Assembly: GCF_000766145.1 (NCBI RefSeq)
Contig: NZ_JNFB01000012.1
Coordinates: forward strand, 1-64,000
Direction of reading: 5' to 3'
Origin: Paenilisteria newyorkensis
Lineage (GTDB): Bacteria > Bacillota > Bacilli > Lactobacillales > Listeriaceae
DNA: 64,000 nt
Within the stretch, counting starts at the first letter, position 1; each line of letters starts with the position of its first letter. Below are positions 55,722 through 63,982 of the stretch, piece after piece. The notes under the pieces are model-generated. The model was not told the origin of the DNA. It did no database searches and saw only the letters and a list, made by a program, of their open reading frames with translations. The position numbers and the translations under genes were made by a program.

Positions 55722-56989
55722 AGCACGATTTTGAAGTATATATGAAAGAATTGTGTAAAAAAATAAGAAATAAAGATGTACATGCTAGTTTAAAATTGGA
55801 AATAAGTGATCATCTTCAAACGCTTAAAGAGGAAGGTTTGCTTGCTGGGCTCTCAGAAAAAGAGGCAATTGCTCAAGCATTGAGTCGTATGGGGGATGTA
55901 AATGTACTTGGAAAGCAACTCAACAAAACACACAAAGCTCCAATGGATATCAAAACCATATTTCCAGTAATGATAGCCTCCCTGTTTGGATTAATCGTCA
56001 TGTATTATTTACAATTTCATTCTACTTTTGCAGCGCTCCAGGACATGGAAGTATTTAGAAAAAGTCTGCTCTTTTACTTAGTAGGAATTCTTCTTATGCT
56101 AAGCTTGTCTAGGTTTGACTATAGAAAGTTATTAAAGTTCTCCAAACCTTTATACGTGGGAACGGTCTTCATTCTATTAATAACTGTTCTTTTTGGTGTT
56201 AGGGTGGATGGGATTCCGTTTTTAATCTTAGGTTTTGCTAATGTTAATTTTATCGAGATTACTCCTTTTCTCCTAGTTATATCCTTTGCTGGAATCTTTC
56301 ACTCTTGGAATTGGAATGATTCTCGAAAATCTTGGCTTGGAGTAGGCATCTTGGCACTCCCTGTCTTATTACTATTAACAACAAGTGCCATAGCAACTTC
56401 TATCATTTGTATTATTGCCTGCACAGCCATTATGTTGAGTTCTAGAGCAAGTATGAAGCAAACGGTGGCATTTACAGCTACTACATTTATATGGCCAATC
56501 TTCAATCTATGGACGCTATCGCAAAATGGTACATTGATTGATGCTGGGTATATAAAAAACCTAGGCACATCTCATTTTATTGGAAGTAGTCTTCAGTTAA
56601 CCCCAAATTTAATTTCTGAGGTACATACAGATTTCATATTCACGTACATCGTCTATTCATTTGGCTGGTTAGCCGCGGTTATTGCTCTTGTGCTGCTTCT
56701 ATTCTTTATTTGTAGAATATGGAGTACCGCAAAAGGGATTCATTTCAATTATGGTAAAATGCTGGTTATAGGGCTGGCAGTAACCTTTGCAAGCCAATTT
56801 ATACTAAGTATCCTGACAAACCTGGGCTTATCATCTTCACTTGGTGTAGCAATGCCATTCATGAGCTTTGGAGGCTCACATATATTGTTGGAAATGATTG
56901 CATTAGGTTTGATTTTAAGCATATTTAGAAGACGAAAAACAGCTGTACAAATAAATGAAGCAGAAAACCAGAGTCTGGGAGAAAGTTAG
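55712..56989 (+). CDS. SEDS (FtsW/RodA-like) protein with N-terminal HAAS-type domain
   Basis: The 425-residue protein starts with an 80-residue cytoplasmic helical domain (LKLEISDHLQTLKEEGLLAGLSEKEAIAQALSRMGDVNVLGKQL) of the HAAS/permease-prefix kind. Ten hydrophobic helices with SEDS motifs follow: EVHTDFIFTYIVYSFGWLAA (compare E.HTDFIF...GE..G) and PFMSFGGSHIL (compare PF.SYGGSS). SEDS proteins polymerise peptidoglycan from lipid II. The family Q-PSE motif region is degenerate (NFIEITPF), so activity is uncertain. It is translated with the PadR gene. The pair is AT-rich and sits between direct repeats, suggesting transfer. Confidence 0.88.
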   Translation: MRLEHDFEVYMKELCKKIRNKDVHASLKLEISDHLQTLKEEGLLAGLSEKEAIAQALSRMGDVNVLGKQLNKTHKAPMDIKTIFPVMIASLFGLIVMYYLQFHSTFAALQDMEVFRKSLLFYLVGILLMLSLSRFDYRKLLKFSKPLYVGTVFILLITVLFGVRVDGIPFLILGFANVNFIEITPFLLVISFAGIFHSWNWNDSRKSWLGVGILALPVLLLLTTSAIATSIICIIACTAIMLSSRASMKQTVAFTATTFIWPIFNLWTLSQNGTLIDAGYIKNLGTSHFIGSSLQLTPNLISEVHTDFIFTYIVYSFGWLAAVIALVLLLFFICRIWSTAKGIHFNYGKMLVIGLAVTFASQFILSILTNLGLSSSLGVAMPFMSFGGSHILLEMIALGLILSIFRRRKTAVQINEAENQSLGES

Positions 56990-57015
56990 ATTTTTTCGTT
57001 GGCGTTTAATGTATC

Positions 57016-57059
57016 GTTATTGATTTTAAGGGAGTTTAGGAGCGAGTGTTGTTCCTAAA
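57016..57059 (+). repeat. right copy of the direct repeat flanking the padR-SEDS pair
   Basis: GTTATTGATTTTAAGGG, then AGTTTAGGAGCGA, then GTGTTGTTCCTAAA. This copy keeps a complete terminator stem and resembles the end of ywqG, including Tyr-stop. Confidence 0.7.
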
Positions 57060-57067
57060 CTTCTTTT
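57032..57067 (+). terminator. intrinsic terminator
   Basis: AGTTTAGGA-gcgagtgttgt-TCCTAAACT followed by TCTTTTT. Confidence 0.85.
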
Positions 57068-57167
57068 TCTGTCTGTAAAACCTTAACATTTCTTTAAAAA
57101 GTTTTTAGTAAGCCTTGATTGTTGGGTGGTATGCTAGAAACTATAGAAAAGACGAGGAGGAGATAGA

Positions 57168-57758
57168 ATGAAAAAGTTAACGATTTGGACGGTTCTGCCA
57201 GTGCTATCCCTTTGCGCGGCGGTCATGATGTATTATTTTTGGTTTCAAGGATGGTTGCAATTTTATTTGAGAGATGTGATGCAAGCGGTGGATCACATGG
57301 GATATATAACGGTTGGTGTGACGGCATTGATGCTTTATCTTTGCGCGGTACAGCTGGTCAATTGGAAAATTAATAAGACGTTGCTTGTTTTGACGTATGT
57401 GATTTATTTTGGGATTATGATTGGGCTTCTTTTTGGAAAAGCGTCTGGTGCGCAAGGCTTCTCGACGGATACGTTTGGTTTTGTGGATACGTTTATTTCG
57501 GGGAACTTGCGGGTGATCACGATTGGAAACGTGCTGGCTTTTGTGCCGATTGGTTTCTTGATGAAGAAATTATCACCCTTGATGGCGTTGTTTTCAGCGG
57601 GAATCATGATTTTTATCGTGGAAGGGTTGCAATATGCGCTACATGTAGGGTATTTTGATACGGGAGATGTCTTTTTGAATGTATCTGGTATTATGATTGG
57701 GTACGTGACTATTCGTATTTTTTCAAGTTCGCATAAACATATCATCGAGCAGAAATGA
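57168..57758 (+). CDS. VanZ-like membrane protein
   Basis: The 196-residue protein has five predicted helices. The VanZ hallmark region is GNVLAFVPIGFLMKKLS and EGLQYALHVGYFDTGDVFLN. VanZ of Enterococcus gives low-level teicoplanin resistance, and related proteins affect lipoglycopeptide susceptibility by an unknown mechanism; most are uncharacterised. GAGGAGGAGATAG precedes the start. ydcF follows after 10 bp, so the two probably form an operon. Confidence 0.85.
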   Translation: MKKLTIWTVLPVLSLCAAVMMYYFWFQGWLQFYLRDVMQAVDHMGYITVGVTALMLYLCAVQLVNWKINKTLLVLTYVIYFGIMIGLLFGKASGAQGFSTDTFGFVDTFISGNLRVITIGNVLAFVPIGFLMKKLSPLMALFSAGIMIFIVEGLQYALHVGYFDTGDVFLNVSGIMIGYVTIRIFSSSHKHIIEQK

Positions 57759-57768
57759 GTGAACAGAC

Positions 57769-58338
57769 GTGAAATTGTGGAAAAAAGTGATTTTGGGAGT
57801 AGTCGGAATTGGCATTGTGTATGTTGGCGTCGTGTTTGGCTTTATGTACAGCGGGGCGCGGTCGGTACCAGCGCCAAATCCGGATACGATTCTTATTTTA
57901 GGTTCAAAAGTAATCGATGATCCGGCGCGGCCAATGCCTGTTTTGCGGGAACGATTGGACGCGGCGATTCCGTTTATTGAGAAACACGACACGGCGAAAG
58001 TGGTTGTGTCGGGCGGTCAGGGCGAGGATGAATCGGCGTCAGAGGCAAGCGTGATGAAGGCATATTTAGTCGCGCATGGTGTTGCGGCATCAAGGATTGC
58101 GGTCGAGGATACATCGATGCGTACTGAGGAAAACTTAGCGAACAGTAAGGCTGAATTTGAGCTTGGGAAAACGGTCATCGTGACGAGTGATTATCATTTG
58201 TACCGTGCGCTGATGCTTGCTGGACGGCAAAATATCGATGCAACGGGATTGCCTGCCAAAACACAGACGGGAGCGCTTTTCAAAGGGGTGCCTCGCGAAA
58301 TTTTATCGATTAGTTATGCATGGGTTTTTGATCGGTAG
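57769..58338 (+). CDS. YdcF/SanA-like DUF218 protein
   Basis: The start is GTG 57769 (MKLWKKVILG...). The 189-residue protein has one N-terminal transmembrane helix (about 5-25) and a DUF218 domain: NPDTILILGSKV, VVVSGGQGEDESASEA, EDTSMRTEENLANSK, VIVTSDYHLYRALMLA. The fold binds nucleotides, and SanA-like members affect envelope permeability and vancomycin sensitivity in Gram-negatives. The VanZ-like neighbour suggests an envelope role. The ribosome site is weak, so coupling to the upstream gene is likely. Confidence 0.88.
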   Translation: MKLWKKVILGVVGIGIVYVGVVFGFMYSGARSVPAPNPDTILILGSKVIDDPARPMPVLRERLDAAIPFIEKHDTAKVVVSGGQGEDESASEASVMKAYLVAHGVAASRIAVEDTSMRTEENLANSKAEFELGKTVIVTSDYHLYRALMLAGRQNIDATGLPAKTQTGALFKGVPREILSISYAWVFDR

Positions 58339-58359
58339 CTTTTTTTTTTGAGAAAGTCA

Positions 58360-58390
58360 TTGACATTCACGTTACGTCAAGGTGTAAAGT
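58360..58390 (+). promoter_or_regulatory. MerR-type promoter with operator
   Basis: TTGACA (58360-58365), 19-bp spacer, TAAAGT (58385-58390). The long spacer carries the dyad TTGAC-N11-GTCAA. This is the geometry of promoters that MerR proteins activate by twisting, so the following gene is probably autoregulated. Confidence 0.8.
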
Positions 58391-58416
58391 AGAGTTATCA
58401 AGGAGGCGAGAGACGC

Positions 58417-59175
58417 ATGGAATATACGGTTCAAAAGCTTGGACAGCTTGCGGGAGTTAGCACGAGGACGCTGCGGTATTATGATGAAATTGGGATTCTG
58501 AAGCCGGCGAGAATCAATTCATCGGGTTATCGGATTTATGGACAAACCGAGGTCGACCGATTGCAGCAAATCATGTTTTACAGGGAAATGAATGTGAGCT
58601 TGGAAAAAATCAAGGCGATTCTAGAACAACCTGATTTTAACGAGGCGGAAGCACTTCGAAAACATCGCGTCGAGCTGCTTGATAAACGAAAACAATTAGA
58701 CGACCTGATTCGCAATGTGGAGAAATCTATCGCGTATTCAGAAAGGAGAATGACAATGACGGATCAAGAAAAATTCGAAGGTTTTAAGCAAAAAATGATA
58801 GATGACAATGAAGAGAAATACGGCGCGGAAATTCGCGGGAAGTATGGCGATGAGAAAATCGATCGGTCGAATGCCAAGCTTAAAGGGATGAGCGAGGCTG
58901 AGATGGAACGGATAAATCAGCTTGCGGAGACTATTTTAGCGGACTTGCAAGTGGCGTTTGAAACGGGTGATCCAGCTGGCGAGAAGGCTCAAGCGGTTGC
59001 GGCGATGCATAAAGAATGGTTATCGGCGTACTGGGACACCTACAGCAAAGAGGCGCACGCAGGACTTGCCCAGATGTATGTGGACGACGAACGTTTCACG
59101 GCTTATTATGATAAAAAGCAACCTGGTTTGGCGGCATTTTTACGTGACGCAATTGTTATTTTCACGAGTAAGTAA
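58417..59175 (+). CDS. MerR-family regulator with TipAS-type domain
   Basis: The 252-residue protein has a MerR winged helix (VQKLGQLAGVSTRTLRYYDEIGILKPAR, 3-30), a dimer coiled coil (about 75-115) and a C-terminal TipAS domain (SEAEMERINQLAETILADLQVAF; AMHKEWLSAYW; YVDDERFTAYYDKKQPGLAAFL). TipAL proteins bind thiopeptides and other large ligands, and the Bacillus relative Mta controls efflux. It is close to Mta in plan. The 19-bp-spacer promoter supports autoactivation. No efflux gene is adjacent. Confidence 0.92.
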   Translation: MEYTVQKLGQLAGVSTRTLRYYDEIGILKPARINSSGYRIYGQTEVDRLQQIMFYREMNVSLEKIKAILEQPDFNEAEALRKHRVELLDKRKQLDDLIRNVEKSIAYSERRMTMTDQEKFEGFKQKMIDDNEEKYGAEIRGKYGDEKIDRSNAKLKGMSEAEMERINQLAETILADLQVAFETGDPAGEKAQAVAAMHKEWLSAYWDTYSKEAHAGLAQMYVDDERFTAYYDKKQPGLAAFLRDAIVIFTSK

Positions 59176-59183
59176 TATAATGA

Positions 59184-59224
59184 AGGGAGCTTCCAAGCAC
59201 AATGATGCGGAGGCTCTTTTTTCA
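59184..59224 (+). terminator. intrinsic terminator
   Basis: GGGAGCTTCC / GGAGGCTCTTTTTT after the MerR gene. Confidence 0.78.
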
Positions 59225-59242
59225 TTGGGAGGGATTTTTTAG

Positions 59243-59740
59243 ATGATAGAAACGAAACGACTTATTTTGCGCGAATTGGATCAGTTAGATTTTGCGGATT
59301 TATGTGAGATATTGCAAGACGATAGTGTGATGACGGCTTATGAGGGCGCTTTTACGGATGAGGAAGTGCAGCGTTGGCTTGCGAAACAGTTGGATAATTA
59401 TGAGCGTTGGGGCTTCGGTTTGTGGGCGGTGATTAAGAAAGATACTGGCGAATTTGTCGGGCAAGTTGGGTTGACGATGCAGCGTGTGGAGGAAGAGGAA
59501 GTGCTTGAGATTGGCTACTTGCTGAAGCAGAAATTTTGGTATCAGGGGTTTGCGACGGAGGCTGCGCTTGGCTGTAGGAAATACGCGCTGGAAACGCTTG
59601 GTGCGGAATTGGTGACGTGTACGATTCGCGATACGAACTTGGCTTCCCAAAAAGTCGCGGAACGTATTGGTATGACAAGGCATAAGCGCTACGTGAAATA
59701 TTACAAAGGCGTGGAGATGCCGCATTATTTGTATTACTAA
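59243..59740 (+). CDS. GNAT acetyltransferase
   Basis: The 165-residue protein follows the RimJ/L pattern: ETKRLILRELDQLDFADL, GYLLKQKFWYQGFATEAALG and RDTNLASQKVAERIGM. It is a second RimL-like enzyme in the window, on the other strand from the one at 53644 and only distantly similar. GGGAGGG lies before the start. The substrate is unknown. Confidence 0.9.
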   Translation: MIETKRLILRELDQLDFADLCEILQDDSVMTAYEGAFTDEEVQRWLAKQLDNYERWGFGLWAVIKKDTGEFVGQVGLTMQRVEEEEVLEIGYLLKQKFWYQGFATEAALGCRKYALETLGAELVTCTIRDTNLASQKVAERIGMTRHKRYVKYYKGVEMPHYLYY

Positions 59741-59805
59741 AAGAAGAGCGAGACATTACGCCCGATTTTTAGTACAATAGAAGGGAGCGTGAGAAGGAGG
59801 AAAGC

Positions 59806-60786
59806 ATGAAAAAAATTCTAATTATAAGTCTATTTTCATTACTTCTCGTTTTAATGGCGGCATGCGGACCTAAGGAAATCGGTTCTTCTGGAAACACTAG
59901 TGAAAAAACCAGCAAACAAAAGGTATCCGAGGAAGCAGCTGTTTTAACGATTACTGATATGGCGGGCAGAACCATCAATTTCGCAAAGAAACCAGAACGT
60001 ATTATTACACTGACCAATTCTGATATGGGCATTGTTTATGCGCTTGGAGGCTCGGTTGTCGGGCGCCAAACGATGGATGCTAGTGGTGTGGAGCCAAGTG
60101 CCGCGCTAAAAGCTACAGAAGTCGGCAACACGCACGATCTAAACTTGGAGAAAATCGCATCCTTGACACCAGACGTCATTATCGCGAGTTCCGAACAGAA
60201 TTTGAAAGATGTTCCGGCGCTCGAAGGCATCGGTGCACAGGTCGTTTTGACAGGAGCCAATTCAATCGCAGACATTAAGAAACAAGAAGCGATTTTGGGC
60301 CAATTACTAGGAAAAGATGCGACTAATTTACAAAAAGAAATCGATCAAAAAGTCGCTGAAATAAAGCAAGAACAAACAGGAAAGGCAGTTCGCGCGTTGC
60401 TCATACTCGGCGCGCCGGGCAGTAATTACGCAGCATTGCCGAATTCGCTGAGCGGGGATATTCTCGAGGCAGCAGGCGGCGTCAATGTTGCAAAGGATTT
60501 CAAAGGGGTCGAGAATTTCCCACAATACGCATCGCTTAACATCGAAAAAATCGTCGAATCAGATCCAGAGGTTATTTTCTTGATGATTCACGGTGGCGAT
60601 GAAAAGGAAACCGAGCTCGCGTTCCAAAAAGAAATGAAGCAAAACGACGCGTGGAATTCCACAACGGCTGTGAAAAACAATCATATCGTCGTGCTTCCCG
60701 CTGATCTTTTCGGTACAAATCCTGGCATCCGTATTACAAAAGCGCTCGATTACATGGCAAATGAACTGAATCAGGTTAGTAAATAA
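59806..60786 (+). CDS. hupD: haem/iron-binding lipoprotein, HupD-like
   Basis: The 326-residue protein has a lipoprotein signal (LLLVLMAACG, Cys20) and a class III binding-protein fold (ITDMAGRTINFAKKPERIITLTNSD, EKIASLTPDVIIASS, FGTNPGIRITKALDYMA). Permease and ATPase genes follow, then rodA. This order matches, as I remember it, hupDGC (lmo2431-2429) before rodA in L. monocytogenes, where the system imports haem. GAGAAGGAGG precedes the start. I see no Fur box upstream, unlike the other importer here. The symbol rests on synteny. Confidence 0.85.
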   Translation: MKKILIISLFSLLLVLMAACGPKEIGSSGNTSEKTSKQKVSEEAAVLTITDMAGRTINFAKKPERIITLTNSDMGIVYALGGSVVGRQTMDASGVEPSAALKATEVGNTHDLNLEKIASLTPDVIIASSEQNLKDVPALEGIGAQVVLTGANSIADIKKQEAILGQLLGKDATNLQKEIDQKVAEIKQEQTGKAVRALLILGAPGSNYAALPNSLSGDILEAAGGVNVAKDFKGVENFPQYASLNIEKIVESDPEVIFLMIHGGDEKETELAFQKEMKQNDAWNSTTAVKNNHIVVLPADLFGTNPGIRITKALDYMANELNQVSK

Positions 60787-61781
60787 TGCATGATCCACGT
60801 AAAAAAAGAAGAATCATTACATTTATCGTCACGATTCTACTGCTCGTTGTCGTGTTCTTTTATGGCTTAACGACGGGTTCAGTGAAAGTGAGTTATGCTG
60901 AGGTTTGGCAAACATTAATGGGGCATGGCGATGACCTTTCGACACAACTCATTTGGAATCTACGTTTGCCGCGGATGTTCCTCGCGTTTCTTGTCGGAGC
61001 AGCACTCGCGATTGCAGGCTGCTTATTGCAAGGCGTAATGCGAAACCCACTTGCTGATCCAGGCGTTATCGGCGTCTCGGCCGGCGGTGGACTCGTCGCC
61101 ATCATCCTCACCATCGTATTGCCGTCCCTGAGCCAGTTCGTCCCACTCGGCGCATTTCTCGGCGCATTCGGTACCGCGTTACTTATTTACGCTGTCGCCT
61201 GGGACAAAGGCGTAGCACCACTTCGCGTTATTTTATCCGGTGTTGCCATCAATGCCTTCATCGGCGCGATGACATCAGGCATCATGGTTCTTTACAGCAA
61301 CCGCGTCCAAAGCATCATTTCCTGGATGACCGGTACGCTATCCGGGAAAAGCTGGTACCATCTCAATCTTATTTTGCCATATATGCTCGTCGGATTCGCG
61401 CTCAGCATCTTTGCAATTCGCTCGTCAAATGTCCTGCTACTAGGCGATGACGCGGCAAAACTGCTCGGATATTCCGTCGAAAAACACCGATTCTTCATCA
61501 TCATGTTGGCGGCATTCCTAAGCGGCGTCGCAGTCAGCGTTGCCGGACTCATCGGCTTTGTCGGACTCGTCGTCCCGCACATTTTCCGACTCATTATCGG
61601 CAATGACTATCGCTACTTACTGCCCATGTCAGCAATCGGCGGCGCCCTACTCGTCGGGTTCGCAGACACGGCCGCGCGCAGCTGGTTCGGCTCCATCGAA
61701 CTACCCGTCGGCATCCTGCTGGCCATGATCGGCGCACCGTTCTTCCTATTCCTACTACAAAGAGGGAGGGTTGCATCATGA
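60786..61781 (+). CDS. hupG: haem/iron ABC permease, HupG-like
   Basis: The 331-residue FecCD permease has ten helices: LIWNLRLPRMFLAFLVGAALAIAG, GVMRNPLADPGVIGVSAG, and LIGFVGLVVPHIFRLIIGND. A single permease gene means a homodimer, unlike the YclNO pair. It overlaps the binding-protein gene by one base (TAATG) and the ATPase gene by 4 nt. Third codon positions are strongly C-rich, unlike the G-rich genes around 50-52 kb. Confidence 0.88.
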   Translation: MHDPRKKRRIITFIVTILLLVVVFFYGLTTGSVKVSYAEVWQTLMGHGDDLSTQLIWNLRLPRMFLAFLVGAALAIAGCLLQGVMRNPLADPGVIGVSAGGGLVAIILTIVLPSLSQFVPLGAFLGAFGTALLIYAVAWDKGVAPLRVILSGVAINAFIGAMTSGIMVLYSNRVQSIISWMTGTLSGKSWYHLNLILPYMLVGFALSIFAIRSSNVLLLGDDAAKLLGYSVEKHRFFIIMLAAFLSGVAVSVAGLIGFVGLVVPHIFRLIIGNDYRYLLPMSAIGGALLVGFADTAARSWFGSIELPVGILLAMIGAPFFLFLLQRGRVAS

Positions 61782-62569
61782 CCGCCATCACAACACTACA
61801 AAACGTCACCTTCATTCGCAAGCGTTCCTTCGAGATTAAGAACCTCGAGCTTGCGATCCCAGAAGGCAAAATAACCACGATTATCGGTCCAAATGGTTCG
61901 GGTAAATCCACCATTCTGCGTCTGATCATGCGCCTCCTAGCACCAAACGAAGGCAAAATCATGCTTCACGGCACCGACATCGACGCCATCAGTGCGAAAA
62001 AATTAGCACGCGAAATGACGATGCTATCCCAATCACCAGATGGCCTAATCGATGTCGTCGTTCGCGATCTCGTCAGCTATGGCCGGATGCCGTACAAATC
62101 ATGGCTTGGCACAATGGAAAAAGAAGATGAGCTTGCCGTGGATTGGGCGATGAACGTTTGCAACCTAGAAGAACTCGCGTATCGACCACTACACACGCTT
62201 TCAGGAGGCGAAAAGCAACGCGCTTGGCTTGCGATGGCGCTCGCACAAAAAACACCGATTCTGCTCTTAGACGAGCCGACAACGTATCTCGATATTTCGC
62301 ATCAACTCGAATTACTCGACTTATTGAAGCAACTCAATCAAGATTTCAACATGTCGATTATTCTCGTCCTGCACGATCTAAACCAGGCAGCCGGATACAG
62401 CGATCACGTGATTGTCTGTGAAGAAGGAACCATCCAAAAAACAGGAACACCCGAAGAAGTTTTTACAAAACCCCTATTACGCGATATTTTCAAAATCGAA
62501 GCAGAGATCCATCCGACCGAGCGAGGATTACGCGTTTTGCCAATCGCCTCGACGAAATTTCATTCATAA
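61778..62569 (+). CDS. hupC: haem/iron ABC ATPase, HupC-like
   Basis: The 263-residue protein has Walker A GPNGSGKST, Q-loop LSQSPD, signature LSGGEKQRAWLA, Walker B ILLLDEPTTYLD and H-loop VLHDLN. Its start overlaps the permease stop (ATGA). It powers haem/iron import with the two genes upstream. A terminator follows at 62599. Confidence 0.92.
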   Translation: MTAITTLQNVTFIRKRSFEIKNLELAIPEGKITTIIGPNGSGKSTILRLIMRLLAPNEGKIMLHGTDIDAISAKKLAREMTMLSQSPDGLIDVVVRDLVSYGRMPYKSWLGTMEKEDELAVDWAMNVCNLEELAYRPLHTLSGGEKQRAWLAMALAQKTPILLLDEPTTYLDISHQLELLDLLKQLNQDFNMSIILVLHDLNQAAGYSDHVIVCEEGTIQKTGTPEEVFTKPLLRDIFKIEAEIHPTERGLRVLPIASTKFHS

Positions 62570-62598
62570 AGTTAAAGATAATTTAAAGATTTATAAAG

Positions 62599-62652
62599 CC
62601 GGTTCTAGGAAACTAAGACAGCACCTTGTTTTGTTCCCTAGAGCCGTTTTTC
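62599..62652 (+). terminator. terminator of the haem importer operon
   Basis: CGGTTCTAGGAAA / TTCCCTAGAGCCG with a loop of about 22 nt, followed by TTTTT. Confidence 0.82.
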
Positions 62653-62750
62653 GATGCATTAGAATTCGATGAAAAAGCTTCCTATCTCGCTTGAAATTTT
62701 ATATAATAGAGGGGTTGATTTAGACAGAATAAGGACGCAGGAGGCCGCAC

Positions 62751-63908
62751 ATGAACACGAGTCGAGAAAATAGCACCAGAATAGATTATTCCATCATTTT
62801 ATTGGTTATGTGCTTGTGTCTTACCGGCATCGCAGCAATCTACATCGCGAGTTTAACGAACAATCAATACGCAACGGACTTCCTCGTTAGGCAGCTTATT
62901 TGGCTTGTCGCAGGAGCCGTTATTATCATAATTATCGTGAAATATTTCGACTATGACAGACTACAACAAACGGCGTATTATCTCTACGGATTAGGTCTTT
63001 TTTTATTGGTGCTCGTTTTTGCACCGGTCATTGGTATCGAGCGAAAAGGCGCGCAGAGTTGGGTCGGAACAGAGGCGATCAACATCCAGCCTTCCGAACT
63101 GATGAAAAGTTTCCTGATTGTCGCGCTCGCGAAGCTCATCTGGGATCACACGAAGAAAACATCTATTCGCACGCTAAAAACCGATTTTCACCTTTTTATA
63201 AAAATCAGTCTCATGACCTTGGCGCCGATTACGCTAATTATGCTACAATCGGACTTGGGAACTTCGCTCGTGCTCATCTCAATCATGGTGGGCATGATGT
63301 TTATCTCAGGTATCACTTGGCGCCTACTACTGCCCATTTTTGGCGGGATCGCAGCGATTGGAACGACCTTAATTCTACTCGTGCTAAAAAGTCCAAGTAC
63401 CCTGACGTCGCTTGGATTCCAGAAATATCAGTTCAACCGGATTACGTCTTGGCTGGAGCCTGAAAAAGATCCGCTAGATACGGGGATGCAGCTTTTGAAA
63501 TCGATGCGGGCGGTTGGTTCAGGAGAATTACAAGGAAGCGGCATCGGATATGAGGCGATTGAAATACCGGAGAACCATAATGATTTTATTTTTACAATTA
63601 TCGGTGGGGACTTCGGCTTTGTTGGTGCATGCGTCTTAATTGTGTTATACTTCTTATTAGTTTACCAAATTATTCGTGTCGCTCTGGATGTGGGAATTCC
63701 TTTTTATTCCTATATTTGTACAGGCGTCGTAGCGATGATTTTCTTTCATGTGCTACAAAATATTGGGATGACGATCGGTATGTTGCCGATTACGGGGATT
63801 CCGCTGCTATTTGTTAGTTATGGCGGAAGTGCAATGTTAGGGAGTTTAATGGCGATTGGCCTTGTATTATCTGTCCGTTACAATGCGCCAAAAGCAATGG
63901 ATTTATAA
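62751..63908 (+). CDS. rodA: RodA/FtsW-family SEDS peptidoglycan polymerase
   Basis: The 385-residue protein has ten helices and the intact SEDS motifs: INIQPSELMK (TM4-5 region), LQSDLGTSLV, the large loop with GSGIGYEAIEIPENHNDFIFTIIGGDFGF, and PLLFVSYGGSAML. It polymerises glycan strands from lipid II with a class B PBP during elongation. L. monocytogenes has several RodA paralogues, two in tandem at the corresponding place. GACGCAGGAGG precedes the start. The next gene begins 75 bp downstream. Confidence 0.93.
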   Translation: MNTSRENSTRIDYSIILLVMCLCLTGIAAIYIASLTNNQYATDFLVRQLIWLVAGAVIIIIIVKYFDYDRLQQTAYYLYGLGLFLLVLVFAPVIGIERKGAQSWVGTEAINIQPSELMKSFLIVALAKLIWDHTKKTSIRTLKTDFHLFIKISLMTLAPITLIMLQSDLGTSLVLISIMVGMMFISGITWRLLLPIFGGIAAIGTTLILLVLKSPSTLTSLGFQKYQFNRITSWLEPEKDPLDTGMQLLKSMRAVGSGELQGSGIGYEAIEIPENHNDFIFTIIGGDFGFVGACVLIVLYFLLVYQIIRVALDVGIPFYSYICTGVVAMIFFHVLQNIGMTIGMLPITGIPLLFVSYGGSAMLGSLMAIGLVLSVRYNAPKAMDL

Positions 63909-63982
63909 ATTTTTAGAACTGTATGGAAAGTAACAGAGGTTTGGAAGAAATAACTTATTCCATCCAGTAAGGAGCGTTAAGA

